A stretch of DNA of 64,000 nt, taken from an uncultured Tenacibaculum sp. Its GTDB lineage: Bacteria > Bacteroidota > Bacteroidia > Flavobacteriales > Flavobacteriaceae. Below the pieces are notes generated by a model. It did not search any database. It saw nothing but the letters and a program-made list of their open reading frames with translations, and was not told the origin of the DNA. Every line of letters begins with the position of its first letter. The stretch's first letter is position 1. The position numbers were made by a program, and so were the translations under genes. Positions 7,253-16,163 of the stretch are shown here, piece after piece. The stretch lies in the NCBI RefSeq assembly GCF_947502995.1, contig NZ_CANNBW010000016.1, positions 1 to 64,000 on the forward strand. Reading direction: 5' to 3'.

Positions 7253-10200
7253 ATGAAAAAAATCTACCTTGTTGTAGTGCTATTTCTGGCGCTACAATTG
7301 AGTTATTCCCAAAACTCAACTAAAGATTTAAGTGTTTTAGATCAACATTTTAAATCACTTCAAAAAAAAAGTGAAGATACTCCAACAGACTTTAAGGAGT
7401 GGAAAGTAACAAGTACCGCATCATCACTTAAAAAAGGCCTTACCCATTACTATGTAACACAGTACTACAAAGGAATTCCCATTGTAAATGCAACATCTAA
7501 TCTATCTGTGTTTAATAACAAGATTAATTTCGAAAAAAATCAATTTATTACAGGTTTAGAAGCTAAAATTCCACTTCAAAGAGGTGGAGGAATAAATGAA
7601 GAAACTGCTATTAATACAGTGATTCGTTCTCATAACCTAAAACCTGCGTTGCGATTAGTTAAAACTTTGAGTCGTTCTTCAGAAGGAGATAATTTAAGTA
7701 TATACTCAAATACAGGAAATACTCAAGACAACGAGCCTATAACTGTAAAGAAAGTATATATTTCTCATGAAGGTAAACTTCACTTATGTTGGAATGTAGC
7801 TTTATACGAAGAAGGAGGGCAAAACTGGTGGAATAGTTTTGTTGATGTTACTTCAAATACTATCGTAACTGAAGATAACTGGGTTATCTCTTGTAGTTTT
7901 GGAGATCATGATCATACTCATGTTTTAAAGCATAAAGAACATAAAAAAGAAGAAAATCATGTAATGGCTCCGTATGCTAATACTTCTATGATGTTTGCTC
8001 CAGATTCTTATAATGTATATGCAATGCCTTTGATTAATCCAGACGATGGAGGAAGAAGTATTGTAACAAATCCTGCTGAAGCTACAGCTTCTCCTTTTGG
8101 ATGGCATGATACCAACGGTGCTGCAGGAGCAGAGTTTACTATCACAAGAGGTAATAATGTTTGGGCTCAAGAAGATGCTAATGGAAATAATGGTACAGGA
8201 GCTTCACCAAGTGGAGGTTCTAGTTTAGATTTTGATTTTCCTGTAAATTTAAATCAATCGCCAAGTTCTTATAGAGATGCTTCTACAACAAACTTATTTT
8301 ATTGGAATAATATTATGCATGATGTATGGTACCAGTATGGTTTTGATGAAGCTAGTGGTAATTTTCAAGAAAATAACTACGGAAGAGGTGGTACTGGAAG
8401 TGATTCTGTAAATGCAGATTCTCAAGATGGAAGTGGAACTAATAATGCAAACTTTGGTACACCACCAGATGGAAGTAATCCAAGAATGCAAATGTTTTTA
8501 TGGAATAGAACTAACCCAGGAAGAGATGGATCTTTCGATAATATAATAATTGCGCACGAATATGGGCATGGTATTTCAACTAGGTTAGTTGGTGGAAGAA
8601 ACTCTAATGTTTTAGGAGGTTCTGAGCAAATGGGAGAAGGTTGGTCTGATTGGTTTGGATTAATGTTAACCATGAAAGCAGGAGATCAAGGTGCAGATAG
8701 AAGAGGAGTTGGAACTTATGTATTAGGCCAAGGTTTAGATGGTTTAGGAATTAGACCAACAGTGTATTCTACAGATAGATCGATAAATGATACAGATTAT
8801 GCTGATATAGGAGGTTTAGCAAGACCTCATGGTGTTGGATATGCATTTGCAACAATTCTATGGGATATGACTTGGTTATTAATCGATCAAGAAGGTTTTG
8901 ATCCAGATTTTTATAATGGTACAGGTGGTAATAATATCGCAATGGCTTTAGTAATTGAAGGATTAAAAAATACAGCTGCAAATCCTGGTTTTGTTTCTGG
9001 TCGTGATGGAATATTACAAGCAGATCAAGATTTATATGGAGGACAGTATAGATGTTTAATCTGGAAAGCTTTTGCTGAAAGAGGAGTAGGTGAAGGAGCT
9101 AATGAAAATAATAATGGTGGTTCGAACGGACAAACAGATCAAACGGTTTCATTTACAAATCCATGTGATGGTGGAGGACCAGATCCAACGCCAACAGATT
9201 GTACATCTACAGTAGATACTTTCCCATATAGTGAAAGTTTTGAAACAAACGATGGTTGGACTCAAGTTACCAATGATGATGGAAATTGGGTAAGAGATGC
9301 TTCAGGAACTCCTTCTTCAGGTACAGGTCCTAGTTCAGGAGCAGATGGAAATTTTTATATGTTCTTAGAAGCTTCAACTAATGGAAGTACAGGACAAATA
9401 GGTAGTAATGCTACAGCAATTTTATTAAGTCCGTGTTACGATCTGTCTGCGCTTAGTACTGCTACGTTCTCATTTAGTAATCATATGTTTGGTACAAGTG
9501 TAGGTTCTTTAACATTAGAAGCTTCTACAGATGGAGCAACGTGGACAAGTATTTGGAATCAATCAGGTAATCAAGGTAATCAATGGAATGCAGTTAATGT
9601 TGATCTAGCGTCTTACTTAGGTGAAACTGCTGTACGATTACGTTTTGTAGGAACAACAGGTTCAAGTTGGTCTAGTGATATTGCAATTGATGCAATTTCG
9701 TTATCAACTGGAGGAACAGATCCTGATCCAGATCCAGGATGTGCAACGTTAAACTTTAATGATTTTACTATAACTCCATTTTCAAATCAAGATGCTGCAG
9801 GTGATTTCTCTATAGGATCAGGAGGTGCATCGTTAACATTAACAAATAATACATGGAAGTATATTCCATTAAATTATACTGTAACTCCTAATACTGTAAT
9901 AGAGTTTGAATTTAGTAGTACATCGCAAGGAGAAATTCATGGAGTTGGTTTTGAAGATGATAATACATTAACTTCTACGCGTTATTTCAAAGTTCATGGA
10001 ACACAAAATTATGGAATTACCAATTTTGATAATTACAGTAGTGGAACAACTACTTATGTAATTCCGGTTGGAGATTCTTACACAGGAACGATGGATCGTT
10101 TAGTATTTATTAATGATAATGATGGTGGTTCAGGAAATAATTCAACATTTACAAATGTTAGAATTTATGAAGGAACTTGTAGTAGTTCGTCTGCTGTTGT

Positions 10201-10501
10201 TGTGAATGACTTTGGAACTAGAGTAGATGTTTTAGGTGATGAAGATGAAGGAATTTTAACTTCATTAACAATAGCTCCAAATCCTGTTCAGAAAGGATAT
10301 TTACTAAACCTAATAGGTGGATCTGATAAAGAATTATCGAACACAACATATACTATTATAAATATGTTAGGACAAGTAATTGAAAAAGCTCCTTTAGGAA
10401 AGAAAAGAACAATTAATATCGATCGATTTGAATCTGGTGTATATATTTTAAGACTTGAAAATGAAAACACAAAAGTGAATAACCGATTTATTATCAAATA
10501 G
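7253..10501 (+). CDS. Secreted M36 fungalysin-type metalloprotease with T9SS sorting domain
   Basis: Large extracellular zinc protease (1082 residues). Order of parts: signal peptide (1-20, ending SYSQ); FTP/PepSY-like propeptide (about 30-220); M36 catalytic domain with HEYGH (His435, Glu436, His439) and the third ligand Glu462 in GEGWSDW; a MAM-like jelly-roll module (about 660-820); a second beta-sandwich module (about 825-985); and a C-terminal type A T9SS sorting domain (about 1003-1082: APNP...NMLGQV...FESGVYILRL). The last domain directs export by the type IX system and attachment to or release from the cell surface. Likely role: breakdown of external protein for nutrition or virulence. 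It is a single-gene unit with its own terminator. Confidence 0.93.
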   Translation: MKKIYLVVVLFLALQLSYSQNSTKDLSVLDQHFKSLQKKSEDTPTDFKEWKVTSTASSLKKGLTHYYVTQYYKGIPIVNATSNLSVFNNKINFEKNQFITGLEAKIPLQRGGGINEETAINTVIRSHNLKPALRLVKTLSRSSEGDNLSIYSNTGNTQDNEPITVKKVYISHEGKLHLCWNVALYEEGGQNWWNSFVDVTSNTIVTEDNWVISCSFGDHDHTHVLKHKEHKKEENHVMAPYANTSMMFAPDSYNVYAMPLINPDDGGRSIVTNPAEATASPFGWHDTNGAAGAEFTITRGNNVWAQEDANGNNGTGASPSGGSSLDFDFPVNLNQSPSSYRDASTTNLFYWNNIMHDVWYQYGFDEASGNFQENNYGRGGTGSDSVNADSQDGSGTNNANFGTPPDGSNPRMQMFLWNRTNPGRDGSFDNIIIAHEYGHGISTRLVGGRNSNVLGGSEQMGEGWSDWFGLMLTMKAGDQGADRRGVGTYVLGQGLDGLGIRPTVYSTDRSINDTDYADIGGLARPHGVGYAFATILWDMTWLLIDQEGFDPDFYNGTGGNNIAMALVIEGLKNTAANPGFVSGRDGILQADQDLYGGQYRCLIWKAFAERGVGEGANENNNGGSNGQTDQTVSFTNPCDGGGPDPTPTDCTSTVDTFPYSESFETNDGWTQVTNDDGNWVRDASGTPSSGTGPSSGADGNFYMFLEASTNGSTGQIGSNATAILLSPCYDLSALSTATFSFSNHMFGTSVGSLTLEASTDGATWTSIWNQSGNQGNQWNAVNVDLASYLGETAVRLRFVGTTGSSWSSDIAIDAISLSTGGTDPDPDPGCATLNFNDFTITPFSNQDAAGDFSIGSGGASLTLTNNTWKYIPLNYTVTPNTVIEFEFSSTSQGEIHGVGFEDDNTLTSTRYFKVHGTQNYGITNFDNYSSGTTTYVIPVGDSYTGTMDRLVFINDNDGGSGNNSTFTNVRIYEGTCSSSSAVVVNDFGTRVDVLGDEDEGILTSLTIAPNPVQKGYLLNLIGGSDKELSNTTYTIINMLGQVIEKAPLGKKRTINIDRFESGVYILRLENENTKVNNRFIIK

Positions 10502-10522
10502 TTTGTAGAGAACTAATTTTTT

Positions 10523-10551
10523 AACCTCTTGAGAAATCAAGAGGTTTTTTT
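10523..10551 (+). terminator. Intrinsic terminator of the M36 protease gene
   Basis: AACCTCTTGA and TCAAGAGGTT pair over 10 bp around a GAAA tetraloop, followed by a T run. A textbook intrinsic terminator. Confidence 0.92.
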
Positions 10552-10664
10552 ATGCGCTTCAGTTAAGAATAAAAATCAAACGGTAAAGTTTAAATTATAT
10601 GCCTTTAAGGTATTTGTTTGTTTTTGAGTGATTTAAATTTAGAAATTAGAAGTAACTAATCAAT

Positions 10665-10715
10665 ACACAGCGGCCACTGTTTTAAGAAAAGTGATGGCGT
10701 CACCTGAAAAGCCAA
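10665..10715 (+). promoter_or_regulatory. GC-rich, possibly structured leader of the 10751 gene
   Basis: This stretch is clearly richer in G and C than the surrounding intergenic DNA and allows several mutually exclusive pairings: GCCACT with AGT/GGC, GTGA with TCAC around TGGCG, and GGC with GCC further on. It lies 35-85 nt before the start codon at 10751, downstream of a TAAATTTA -7-like sequence near 10632. I do not recognise it as a known riboswitch. Confidence 0.3.
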
Positions 10716-10750
10716 AAAATAAATAGAGTAGGGAATTAAAAAACAAAATT

Positions 10751-11122
10751 ATGGGATTTTACGGTAAAGAACCAGTTACTCAAAGTGAGTGCAAAGTAGT
10801 GTATGTATGGACTGGATTAGGAACTCCAGGTTTCTTCAGTGTTTATGTTCAAGGAGAAGCTCAAAATTATTCTTACGGATTTGATTTGGTAAGAGATCCA
10901 CATTTCGTTGGAGGATTAAAAGTTGATGTTATGGGATGGACAGGACCTTTAGGTGAAGGAACAACTCCTTATAAAGTTCACGGAACTTTCCAAGGTGCTT
11001 TTCAAGAAGAAATTATTATTTCAGGATCTAATGGGGATTTCACAGTAAAAGTAGAAGAAATTCCTCACGATGAAGTAGAGAATTATATTAAATCTAAGTC
11101 TTTAGAAGAAGCAAACTACTAA
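10751..11122 (+). CDS. Unrecognised 123-residue protein
   Basis: I do not recognise this family. The protein has no signal peptide, lipobox or membrane segment. It is rich in aromatic residues, Gly and Val in alternating patterns (YVWTGLGTPGFFSVYVQG, TVKVEEI), which suggests an all-beta fold. There is one Cys (about residue 14) and an acidic, Lys/Glu-rich C-terminal helix (about 103-123). The gene stands alone between two strong terminators with its own 200-nt upstream region, so it is an independent transcription unit. It could be a cytosolic beta-sandwich binding protein; this is inference only. Confidence 0.7.
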   Translation: MGFYGKEPVTQSECKVVYVWTGLGTPGFFSVYVQGEAQNYSYGFDLVRDPHFVGGLKVDVMGWTGPLGEGTTPYKVHGTFQGAFQEEIIISGSNGDFTVKVEEIPHDEVENYIKSKSLEEANY

Positions 11123-11173
11123 AATACTTAAGTTTTAATCATTTGTTGTTAACAGATTATTACTGTTCTTAGA

Positions 11174-11208
11174 AAAACCACTTGATGTTTCAGGTGGTTT
11201 TGTTTTTT
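11174..11208 (+). terminator. Terminator after the 10751 gene
   Basis: AAAACCACTTGA and TCAGGTGGTTTT form a 12-bp stem (one wobble pair) with loop TGTT, followed by GTTTTTT. Confidence 0.9.
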
Positions 11209-11249
11209 AATTAACAATAAGATCATAAATACTTAATTATAAGGTTTTC

Positions 11250-11298
11250 TTTAGTTTAAAAGCCCAAGTTATTTTTATGAAACTTTCATTAAACTAAA
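11250..11298. repeat. Inverted repeat at the btaA start
   Basis: TTTAGTTTAA (11250-11259) and TTAAACTAAA (11289-11298) are perfect 10-bp inverted copies 29 nt apart. The second arm ends 3 nt before the btaA start codon, over the ribosome-binding region. It may be an operator or an mRNA hairpin. Confidence 0.6.
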
Positions 11299-11301
11299 AA
11301 A

Positions 11302-12450
11302 ATGAGTAAGCTACAAAACTGGTTTTTTCATCAAATACACGGAAAAAAATTAATTTATAATGCTTGTTGGGAAGATCCACGATGCGATCGAAAATTATTA
11401 CAATTAAATAAAAATAGTAAACTTGTTATGATCACAAGCGCTGGTGATAATTTACTAGATTATCTTTTAGATGAACCTGCAGAGATTCATTCTGTAGACA
11501 TGAATTTTAGGCAAAACGCACTTTTAGAGTTAAAAAGAACTATGTTTCAATATGGAGATTATGAAGCATTGTTTCAATTTTTTGGGGAAGGAAATTTTAA
11601 AGAAGCTAAAAGTTACTACAGAAAATATTTGAGAGAAAATTTACCAGATTATGCAAAAGAATATTGGGACGAACACATTCATTATTTTCAAGGGAAAGGA
11701 AAGAGGAATTCGTTTTATTACCGTGGAGCTTCAGGTGCTTTAGCTTATCTGTGTAGAAGATATTTATATATGAGTAAGAAGATAAGACAGAATTTAGAAA
11801 ACTTCATGACTTCAAATACCTTAAAGCAACAAGAGAGTTATTACACAATGTTAGAAGAAAAGATATTTAATCCTTTTATTTCATTATTGTTGAATAATCA
11901 TTTAACGATGTACTTAGCTGGTGTTCCTAAAGCTCAGCAAGCATTAATACAAGAAAGTTATTCTGGAGGAAATGTTGCTTATATCAAAGAATCGTTCAGA
12001 AATGTATTTACACAACTAGATATTGGAGATAATTATTTTTATCAAGTGTATTTAAAAGGGTTTTACACTCAAGAATGTTGCCCTGAATATTTGAAACAGG
12101 AGAATTTTTTAAAGTTAAAAGATCAGCAAAACAACGCATACAGCTACACAACTACACTAAGTGATTTTTTAAAAGAAAATCCAGCTGAATATTCTCATTA
12201 TGTGCTTTTAGATCACCAAGACTGGCTTGCGGCCAATAATGTGCCAGCATTAGAAGAAGAATGGAGTTTGATTTTAAAAAATAGTAAACCAGGAACTAGA
12301 ATATTAATGAGGTCAGCGGCCAAAGAGATCGACTTTTTTCCTGATTTTGTTAAAGATAGAGTTGATTTCGATAAAGAACTTTCAGGTCAGTTACATAGAG
12401 AGGATAGGGTAGGAACTTATGCGAGTGTATATTTAGGAATAGTAAAGTAA
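11302..12450 (+). CDS. btaA: BtaA-like 3-amino-3-carboxypropyl transferase (DUF3419)
   Basis: Predicted to transfer the 3-amino-3-carboxypropyl group of S-adenosylmethionine to diacylglycerol, giving diacylglyceryl-homoserine, the first step of betaine lipid (DGTS) synthesis. The 382-residue protein has the DUF3419 features in order: LIYNACWEDPRCDRKLL (about 18-34), VMITSAGDNLLDYLL (SAM-binding loop), IHSVDMNFRQNALLELK, and late HYVLLDHQDWL with GTRILMRSAA. The next gene, one base downstream, is a BtaB-like methyltransferase, which strongly supports this reading over an unspecific DUF3419 protein. The best-characterised bacterial btaAB genes come from alphaproteobacteria such as Rhodobacter sphaeroides, where phosphate limitation induces them. 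Regulation here is not shown, but an inverted repeat covers the start region. Confidence 0.82.
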   Translation: MSKLQNWFFHQIHGKKLIYNACWEDPRCDRKLLQLNKNSKLVMITSAGDNLLDYLLDEPAEIHSVDMNFRQNALLELKRTMFQYGDYEALFQFFGEGNFKEAKSYYRKYLRENLPDYAKEYWDEHIHYFQGKGKRNSFYYRGASGALAYLCRRYLYMSKKIRQNLENFMTSNTLKQQESYYTMLEEKIFNPFISLLLNNHLTMYLAGVPKAQQALIQESYSGGNVAYIKESFRNVFTQLDIGDNYFYQVYLKGFYTQECCPEYLKQENFLKLKDQQNNAYSYTTTLSDFLKENPAEYSHYVLLDHQDWLAANNVPALEEEWSLILKNSKPGTRILMRSAAKEIDFFPDFVKDRVDFDKELSGQLHREDRVGTYASVYLGIVK

Positions 12451-12451
12451 T

Positions 12452-13084
12452 ATGGACATGAATGTAGAAAACTCAATCAAACAGAATCAATTAATTCAGA
12501 ATTATTATCAATTTCAATCTGCAATTTACGATGTTACTAGATGGTCATTTCTTTTTGGAAGAAAATTAATTATAGATAAGATTGCTGAGGTTTGTGCTCC
12601 TAAAACTATTTTAGAAATTGGTTGTGGTACAGGATATAATTTGAAAAACTTAAGTAAGAAATTTCCTGAAAGTAAAATTATAGGAATGGATGTTTCTAGA
12701 GATATGCTTAGTATCGCAGAGAAAAAAGCAAATAAATATTCGAATATTGAATTAATTGAAAGTCCTTATGGAGATTTAAATGTTTTAAATAATGTTCAAC
12801 CAGATGTTATTCTATTCTCATATATGTTAACTATGGTAAATCCAGATTTTTCGTTCATGATATCACAAGCTTACAAAGATTTAAAACCTGGAGGCTATAT
12901 AGCAGTTGTAGATTTTTATAACTCTAAACACGAATGGTTTCGTAATCATATGGGAAATCATCATGTACGAATGGAAGGCCATTTAACACCTGTTTTAGAG
13001 TCTAAGTTTGAAACAGAGCATAATGAAATTCACCATGCATATTTCAATACTTGGCAATACTTTACATTTTTAGGAAAGAAATAA
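12452..13084 (+). CDS. btaB: BtaB-like SAM-dependent N-methyltransferase
   Basis: Class I methyltransferase of 210 residues, the usual BtaB length. Motif I is ILEIGCGTGYNLKNL (about 53-67), followed by IGMDVSRDMLSIA (acidic loop), DVILFSYMLTMV and LKPGGYIAVVDFY. The N-terminus (YYQFQSAIYDVTRWSFLFGR) resembles the BtaB start, where the enzyme methylates the amino group of diacylglyceryl-homoserine three times to give the trimethyl betaine lipid. It directly follows btaA with one base between stop and start. Taken alone it would be just a methyltransferase; the pairing makes the BtaB call. Confidence 0.8.
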   Translation: MDMNVENSIKQNQLIQNYYQFQSAIYDVTRWSFLFGRKLIIDKIAEVCAPKTILEIGCGTGYNLKNLSKKFPESKIIGMDVSRDMLSIAEKKANKYSNIELIESPYGDLNVLNNVQPDVILFSYMLTMVNPDFSFMISQAYKDLKPGGYIAVVDFYNSKHEWFRNHMGNHHVRMEGHLTPVLESKFETEHNEIHHAYFNTWQYFTFLGKK

Positions 13085-13086
13085 AA

Positions 13087-13117
13087 AAAAGAGTTAGTTT
13101 AAAATACTAACTCTTTT
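13087..13117. terminator. Bidirectional terminator between btaB and the reductase gene
   Basis: AAAAGAGTTAGT and ACTAACTCTTTT form a 12-bp stem with a 7-nt loop, with A and T runs on both sides. The minus-strand reductase stop codon lies in the loop, so it serves the two convergent operons. Confidence 0.9.
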
Positions 13118-14238
13118 ACTTTTTTAGTAATTGCTTGTTTAATATCGGTCGGATAAGAACGGTCGCCATGAAAAATATCAGCCATGGCATCACTAAATCT
13201 TTGTCCATATTTTTTCAATAATACATTACGAATTGTTTTTTGTTCGTAAAACCATTTCGCTAACCATAATCCAGTTTGAATTTCAGGAATCAATCTTTCG
13301 TTCAGTTTTTCTAAGTATAATTCACTAGCTTTTCCAACATTCGAATTACTTTCACTAATGGCTTCAGCAACCAAAACTCCACTGTAAATAGCGTTAGAAA
13401 TTCCTTCCGCAGTAATTGGATCTGCAAAACCAGCTGCATCACCAATTAAAAACACATTGTTTTTTACAAAACCATCTGTTCTCGGAGCAATAGGAATTTG
13501 AAAACCATGCTGAGATTCACTAAGTATATTTTTAATACCTAACGTTTCTAAATATTCTTGATAGTATTTTTTTAAGTTGATTCTAGCTTTTTTAGTAGAA
13601 GCTACACCAATTGATAAGTGATTTTTCTTAGGGAAACTCCAAGCGTAACCATAAGGAATAGCGTCGATATCAAAACGTACACTATCTTTTAATCGGTTAA
13701 AATCTTCTTCAGAAACTTCTACTTCATATTCTAAAGCAGGAATTAATTTTCGAGTTTCTTCATTCCATCCCGCCATTTTTGCTGTCGGACTTAAAGCTCC
13801 ATCTGCAGCAATAACAAATTGAGCAGAAATTTGTTGGTTATCAGTGGTAACTATTGTTTTTTCATCTTGAAAATCTAACCCAATTAGCTTGTTGTCTTCA
13901 AGTAAAGTAACTCCTAGTTTTTTAGCTTCTTCAACAATTAAATTGTCGAAAGAATCACGCATAATCATAGTGATAGTAGGATCTTTACGTACAGTTTTAA
14001 AATGAAGTTTTTTACCTAATAAAATATCAACTGTATTAAATTCTCTTTCAACTACGCTAGAAATATCAAAAGGTAAATCCTTTCTACCTCTATACACAAA
14101 ACCACCACCACAAGTTTTATAACGTGGTAATTTTTCCTTTTCTATGATTACTGTTGAAATTCCTTTTTTAGCTAAATGAAAAGCAGTTGAAGCTCCCGAA
14201 GGACCACTTCCTATTACTGCAACTTCAAAATGTTTCAT
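13099..14238 (-). CDS. Geranylgeranyl reductase family FAD-dependent oxidoreductase
   Basis: A 379-residue flavoprotein of the geranylgeranyl-reductase family. The FAD Rossmann motif is VIGSGPSGASTAFHLAKKG (about 8-26), followed by the family signature PRYKTCGGGFV and the late FAD motif GDAAGFADPITAEGISNAI. Relatives reduce double bonds in isoprenoid chains or archaeal-type lipids; bacterial members also act on menaquinone side chains or carotenoid-like compounds. The substrate here is unknown. It lies 35 nt downstream of the EEP-family gene and is probably the last gene of the mutL-rhomboid operon. It faces the betaine lipid genes, but convergence does not show a shared pathway. Confidence 0.82.
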   Translation of the reverse strand: MKHFEVAVIGSGPSGASTAFHLAKKGISTVIIEKEKLPRYKTCGGGFVYRGRKDLPFDISSVVEREFNTVDILLGKKLHFKTVRKDPTITMIMRDSFDNLIVEEAKKLGVTLLEDNKLIGLDFQDEKTIVTTDNQQISAQFVIAADGALSPTAKMAGWNEETRKLIPALEYEVEVSEEDFNRLKDSVRFDIDAIPYGYAWSFPKKNHLSIGVASTKKARINLKKYYQEYLETLGIKNILSESQHGFQIPIAPRTDGFVKNNVFLIGDAAGFADPITAEGISNAIYSGVLVAEAISESNSNVGKASELYLEKLNERLIPEIQTGLWLAKWFYEQKTIRNVLLKKYGQRFSDAMADIFHGDRSYPTDIKQAITKKVKELVF

Positions 14239-14273
14239 AAAGAGTAAATAGTTTAGTAGACTGCTAATATAAA

Positions 14274-15296
14274 CTATTCAAAATTTATTCGAGACATGAT
14301 TGGGAAATGATCTGAATATTTTGGGGTGTAGGTTTTAAAATTATTGATGTTTGTAGATTCATCAGTTAAAATGAAATCAATACGCATAGGGAAAAAGTAA
14401 TTAAACGATTTTCCAAAACCATTTCCAGCTATTTCAAAAGCATCTTTTTTGCCTTTACATAATTGTCTGTAAACCCAAGAAAACGCTGTGTTGTTAAAAT
14501 CACCACAGATGACTTTTTTATGATTCCATTGTTTTTCGTGAGCAAGAAAAACTTCAACTTGTGAAGCTTGTTTTATGAAACCATTTTTTATACGTCCAAT
14601 TAATTTTTCAGAGCTAGACTCACCAAAATTTTCTTTTTTAGGGTTTAAACGTAAAGATTGTAAGTGTAAATTATAGACTCTAATAGTATCTTTATTTTTT
14701 ACAATATCAATATAAATTGCATTATTAGCACTGTTTTTAAAATCCAAAGAACCTTTATTAACAATTTTATATTTGGAGAAAATAGCTAATCCAAAATTGT
14801 TTTTCTTCGACTTTGGAACGTAATATGAATATGGAAATTTTAAATTTCTTTTTTTAGAATGATGATATTCTTGAATGGCTAAAATATCTGGATCTTTTTC
14901 TTTAATAAATTTAGTGATTTTCTCGCTGATTCCTTCTTCTTTTATCCAGTTATAAAGGTTAAACATTCTCACATTGTAACTCATTACTTTTACATCTGTA
15001 TTTCTTGCTGTATTTTTTGAAGAAAATTTAATGAAAGGAGGAAGGAACAACCATCCAAGTAATAATATTAATCCAGATAAAATAAAATGTTTCCTTAATT
15101 TAAAAATCCAATACACGCAAAAGATGGTATTAGCTATGATTAAAAAAGGTACAGCTAAACTTGCCACAGAAAAAACAGGAACTGTTTTAGGTGACACGAA
15201 GGCTAAAAAGTAAGATAAAAGTAATGCTGTAGCAACGATAGAATTTATGAAGTACAGTAATTTATCTAAAAACGAATATTTCTTTTTCTTTGGCAA
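14274..15296 (-). CDS. Membrane-anchored endonuclease/exonuclease/phosphatase family protein
   Basis: A 340-residue protein with three hydrophobic segments at the N-terminus (about 10-35, 38-65, 70-90) and a C-terminal EEP domain. Catalytic motifs: MSYNVRMFNLYNW, DILAIQEYHH (Glu), YNLHLQS, ICGDFNNTAFSW (Asp-x-Asn) and YSDHFPIMSRI (Asp-His). Such proteins are metal-dependent phosphoesterases acting on nucleic acids, inositol phosphates or lipids; the membrane anchor points to an envelope or lipid substrate, but this is not proven. It begins 6 nt after the second rhomboid gene. Confidence 0.85.
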   Translation of the reverse strand: MPKKKKYSFLDKLLYFINSIVATALLLSYFLAFVSPKTVPVFSVASLAVPFLIIANTIFCVYWIFKLRKHFILSGLILLLGWLFLPPFIKFSSKNTARNTDVKVMSYNVRMFNLYNWIKEEGISEKITKFIKEKDPDILAIQEYHHSKKRNLKFPYSYYVPKSKKNNFGLAIFSKYKIVNKGSLDFKNSANNAIYIDIVKNKDTIRVYNLHLQSLRLNPKKENFGESSSEKLIGRIKNGFIKQASQVEVFLAHEKQWNHKKVICGDFNNTAFSWVYRQLCKGKKDAFEIAGNGFGKSFNYFFPMRIDFILTDESTNINNFKTYTPKYSDHFPIMSRINFE

Positions 15297-15302
15297 CGTG
15301 TT

Positions 15303-16163
15303 TTATTTTTTTCCTTGTTCAAATAAAAAATCTTTTTCTTCTTGAGTTAGGGAATCATAGCCAGAGTCTCCAATTTTTTCCAAGATAGTATCGATTTTCT
15401 TCTGATTGTTAGATTTTGTTCGATATGGTCCTCTAGGATTTAAATTATCTGATTTATGTACAGTTTTAAGGTTTGTTTTTTTCTTCTTAGAAGTTCGTTT
15501 AAATGAAGGAAAAATATCGAGTTCTTTGTTACCTGCGTATTTCACATAAAGAAAACCAAATAAAGCACCTCCTAAATGAGAAAAGTGACCACCACCATTT
15601 CCACCAGATAAACTAATTAAATCCATAAGAATGAAAAATAATGCCAAATGCCAAACTTTTACATAGACATTAATTAAAGGAATTCGTAATTCGTAATTAG
15701 GTATATGAGTTGCTGTACCAATAATAATTGCTGAAACCCCAGCTGAAGCACCAACTATTATATGTTTTGTATTTTGAAAAATAGGAAAAGAATTCATGGC
15801 AATTAAAAAAGCCATACCACCAAAAACAGTTCCTAATAGGTAAAAGTTCAGTAGTTGTTTGTCGGTGAAATATTCAAGAAATAATCTGCCGAATATATAT
15901 AACCAAATACAATTGAATAATATATGGAGAAATCCAGCATGTAAAAAACCATAAGAAACCAATGACCATGGTCTAGTGATAAAATTATCTAAATCAGACG
16001 GTAAGGCAAACCATTCAGTTAAAAAACTAGTTCTTGTTCCGTATAGTCCAGAAAAAGAAATAGTTAACAAGCCTATTATAAACACAGCTATGTTTATATA
16101 GATTAGTTTCTCTAACATTCCGGCATTAAGGAATCGCTGTTTTAAATTATTAATAGTCTCCAT
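15303..16163 (-). CDS. Rhomboid intramembrane serine protease with C-terminal tail
   Basis: A 286-residue rhomboid. The catalytic pair is Ser140 (GASAGVSA) and His196 (HFSHLGGALFGF); the conserved N-terminal HAGFLHILFNC stretch is also present (about 75-85). A basic tail of about 80 residues (KRTSKKKKTNLK and onward) follows the membrane domain and is absent from the sister gene. Its start overlaps the stop of the preceding rhomboid gene as TAATG, so the two are translationally coupled. Rhomboids cut within or next to membrane helices; the substrate is unknown. Confidence 0.9.
   Translation of the reverse strand: METINNLKQRFLNAGMLEKLIYINIAVFIIGLLTISFSGLYGTRTSFLTEWFALPSDLDNFITRPWSLVSYGFLHAGFLHILFNCIWLYIFGRLFLEYFTDKQLLNFYLLGTVFGGMAFLIAMNSFPIFQNTKHIIVGASAGVSAIIIGTATHIPNYELRIPLINVYVKVWHLALFFILMDLISLSGGNGGGHFSHLGGALFGFLYVKYAGNKELDIFPSFKRTSKKKKTNLKTVHKSDNLNPRGPYRTKSNNQKKIDTILEKIGDSGYDSLTQEEKDFLFEQGKK

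Noticed and set aside
7925..10497. Several long antisense open frames in the M36 protease gene.
   Set aside because: They mirror the codon bias of the strong plus-strand gene and encode low-complexity Ser/Ile/Thr/Leu-rich sequence without motifs.
13087..13117. The palindrome after btaB as an operator.
   Set aside because: A and T runs on both sides and the position between convergent genes fit a bidirectional terminator better.
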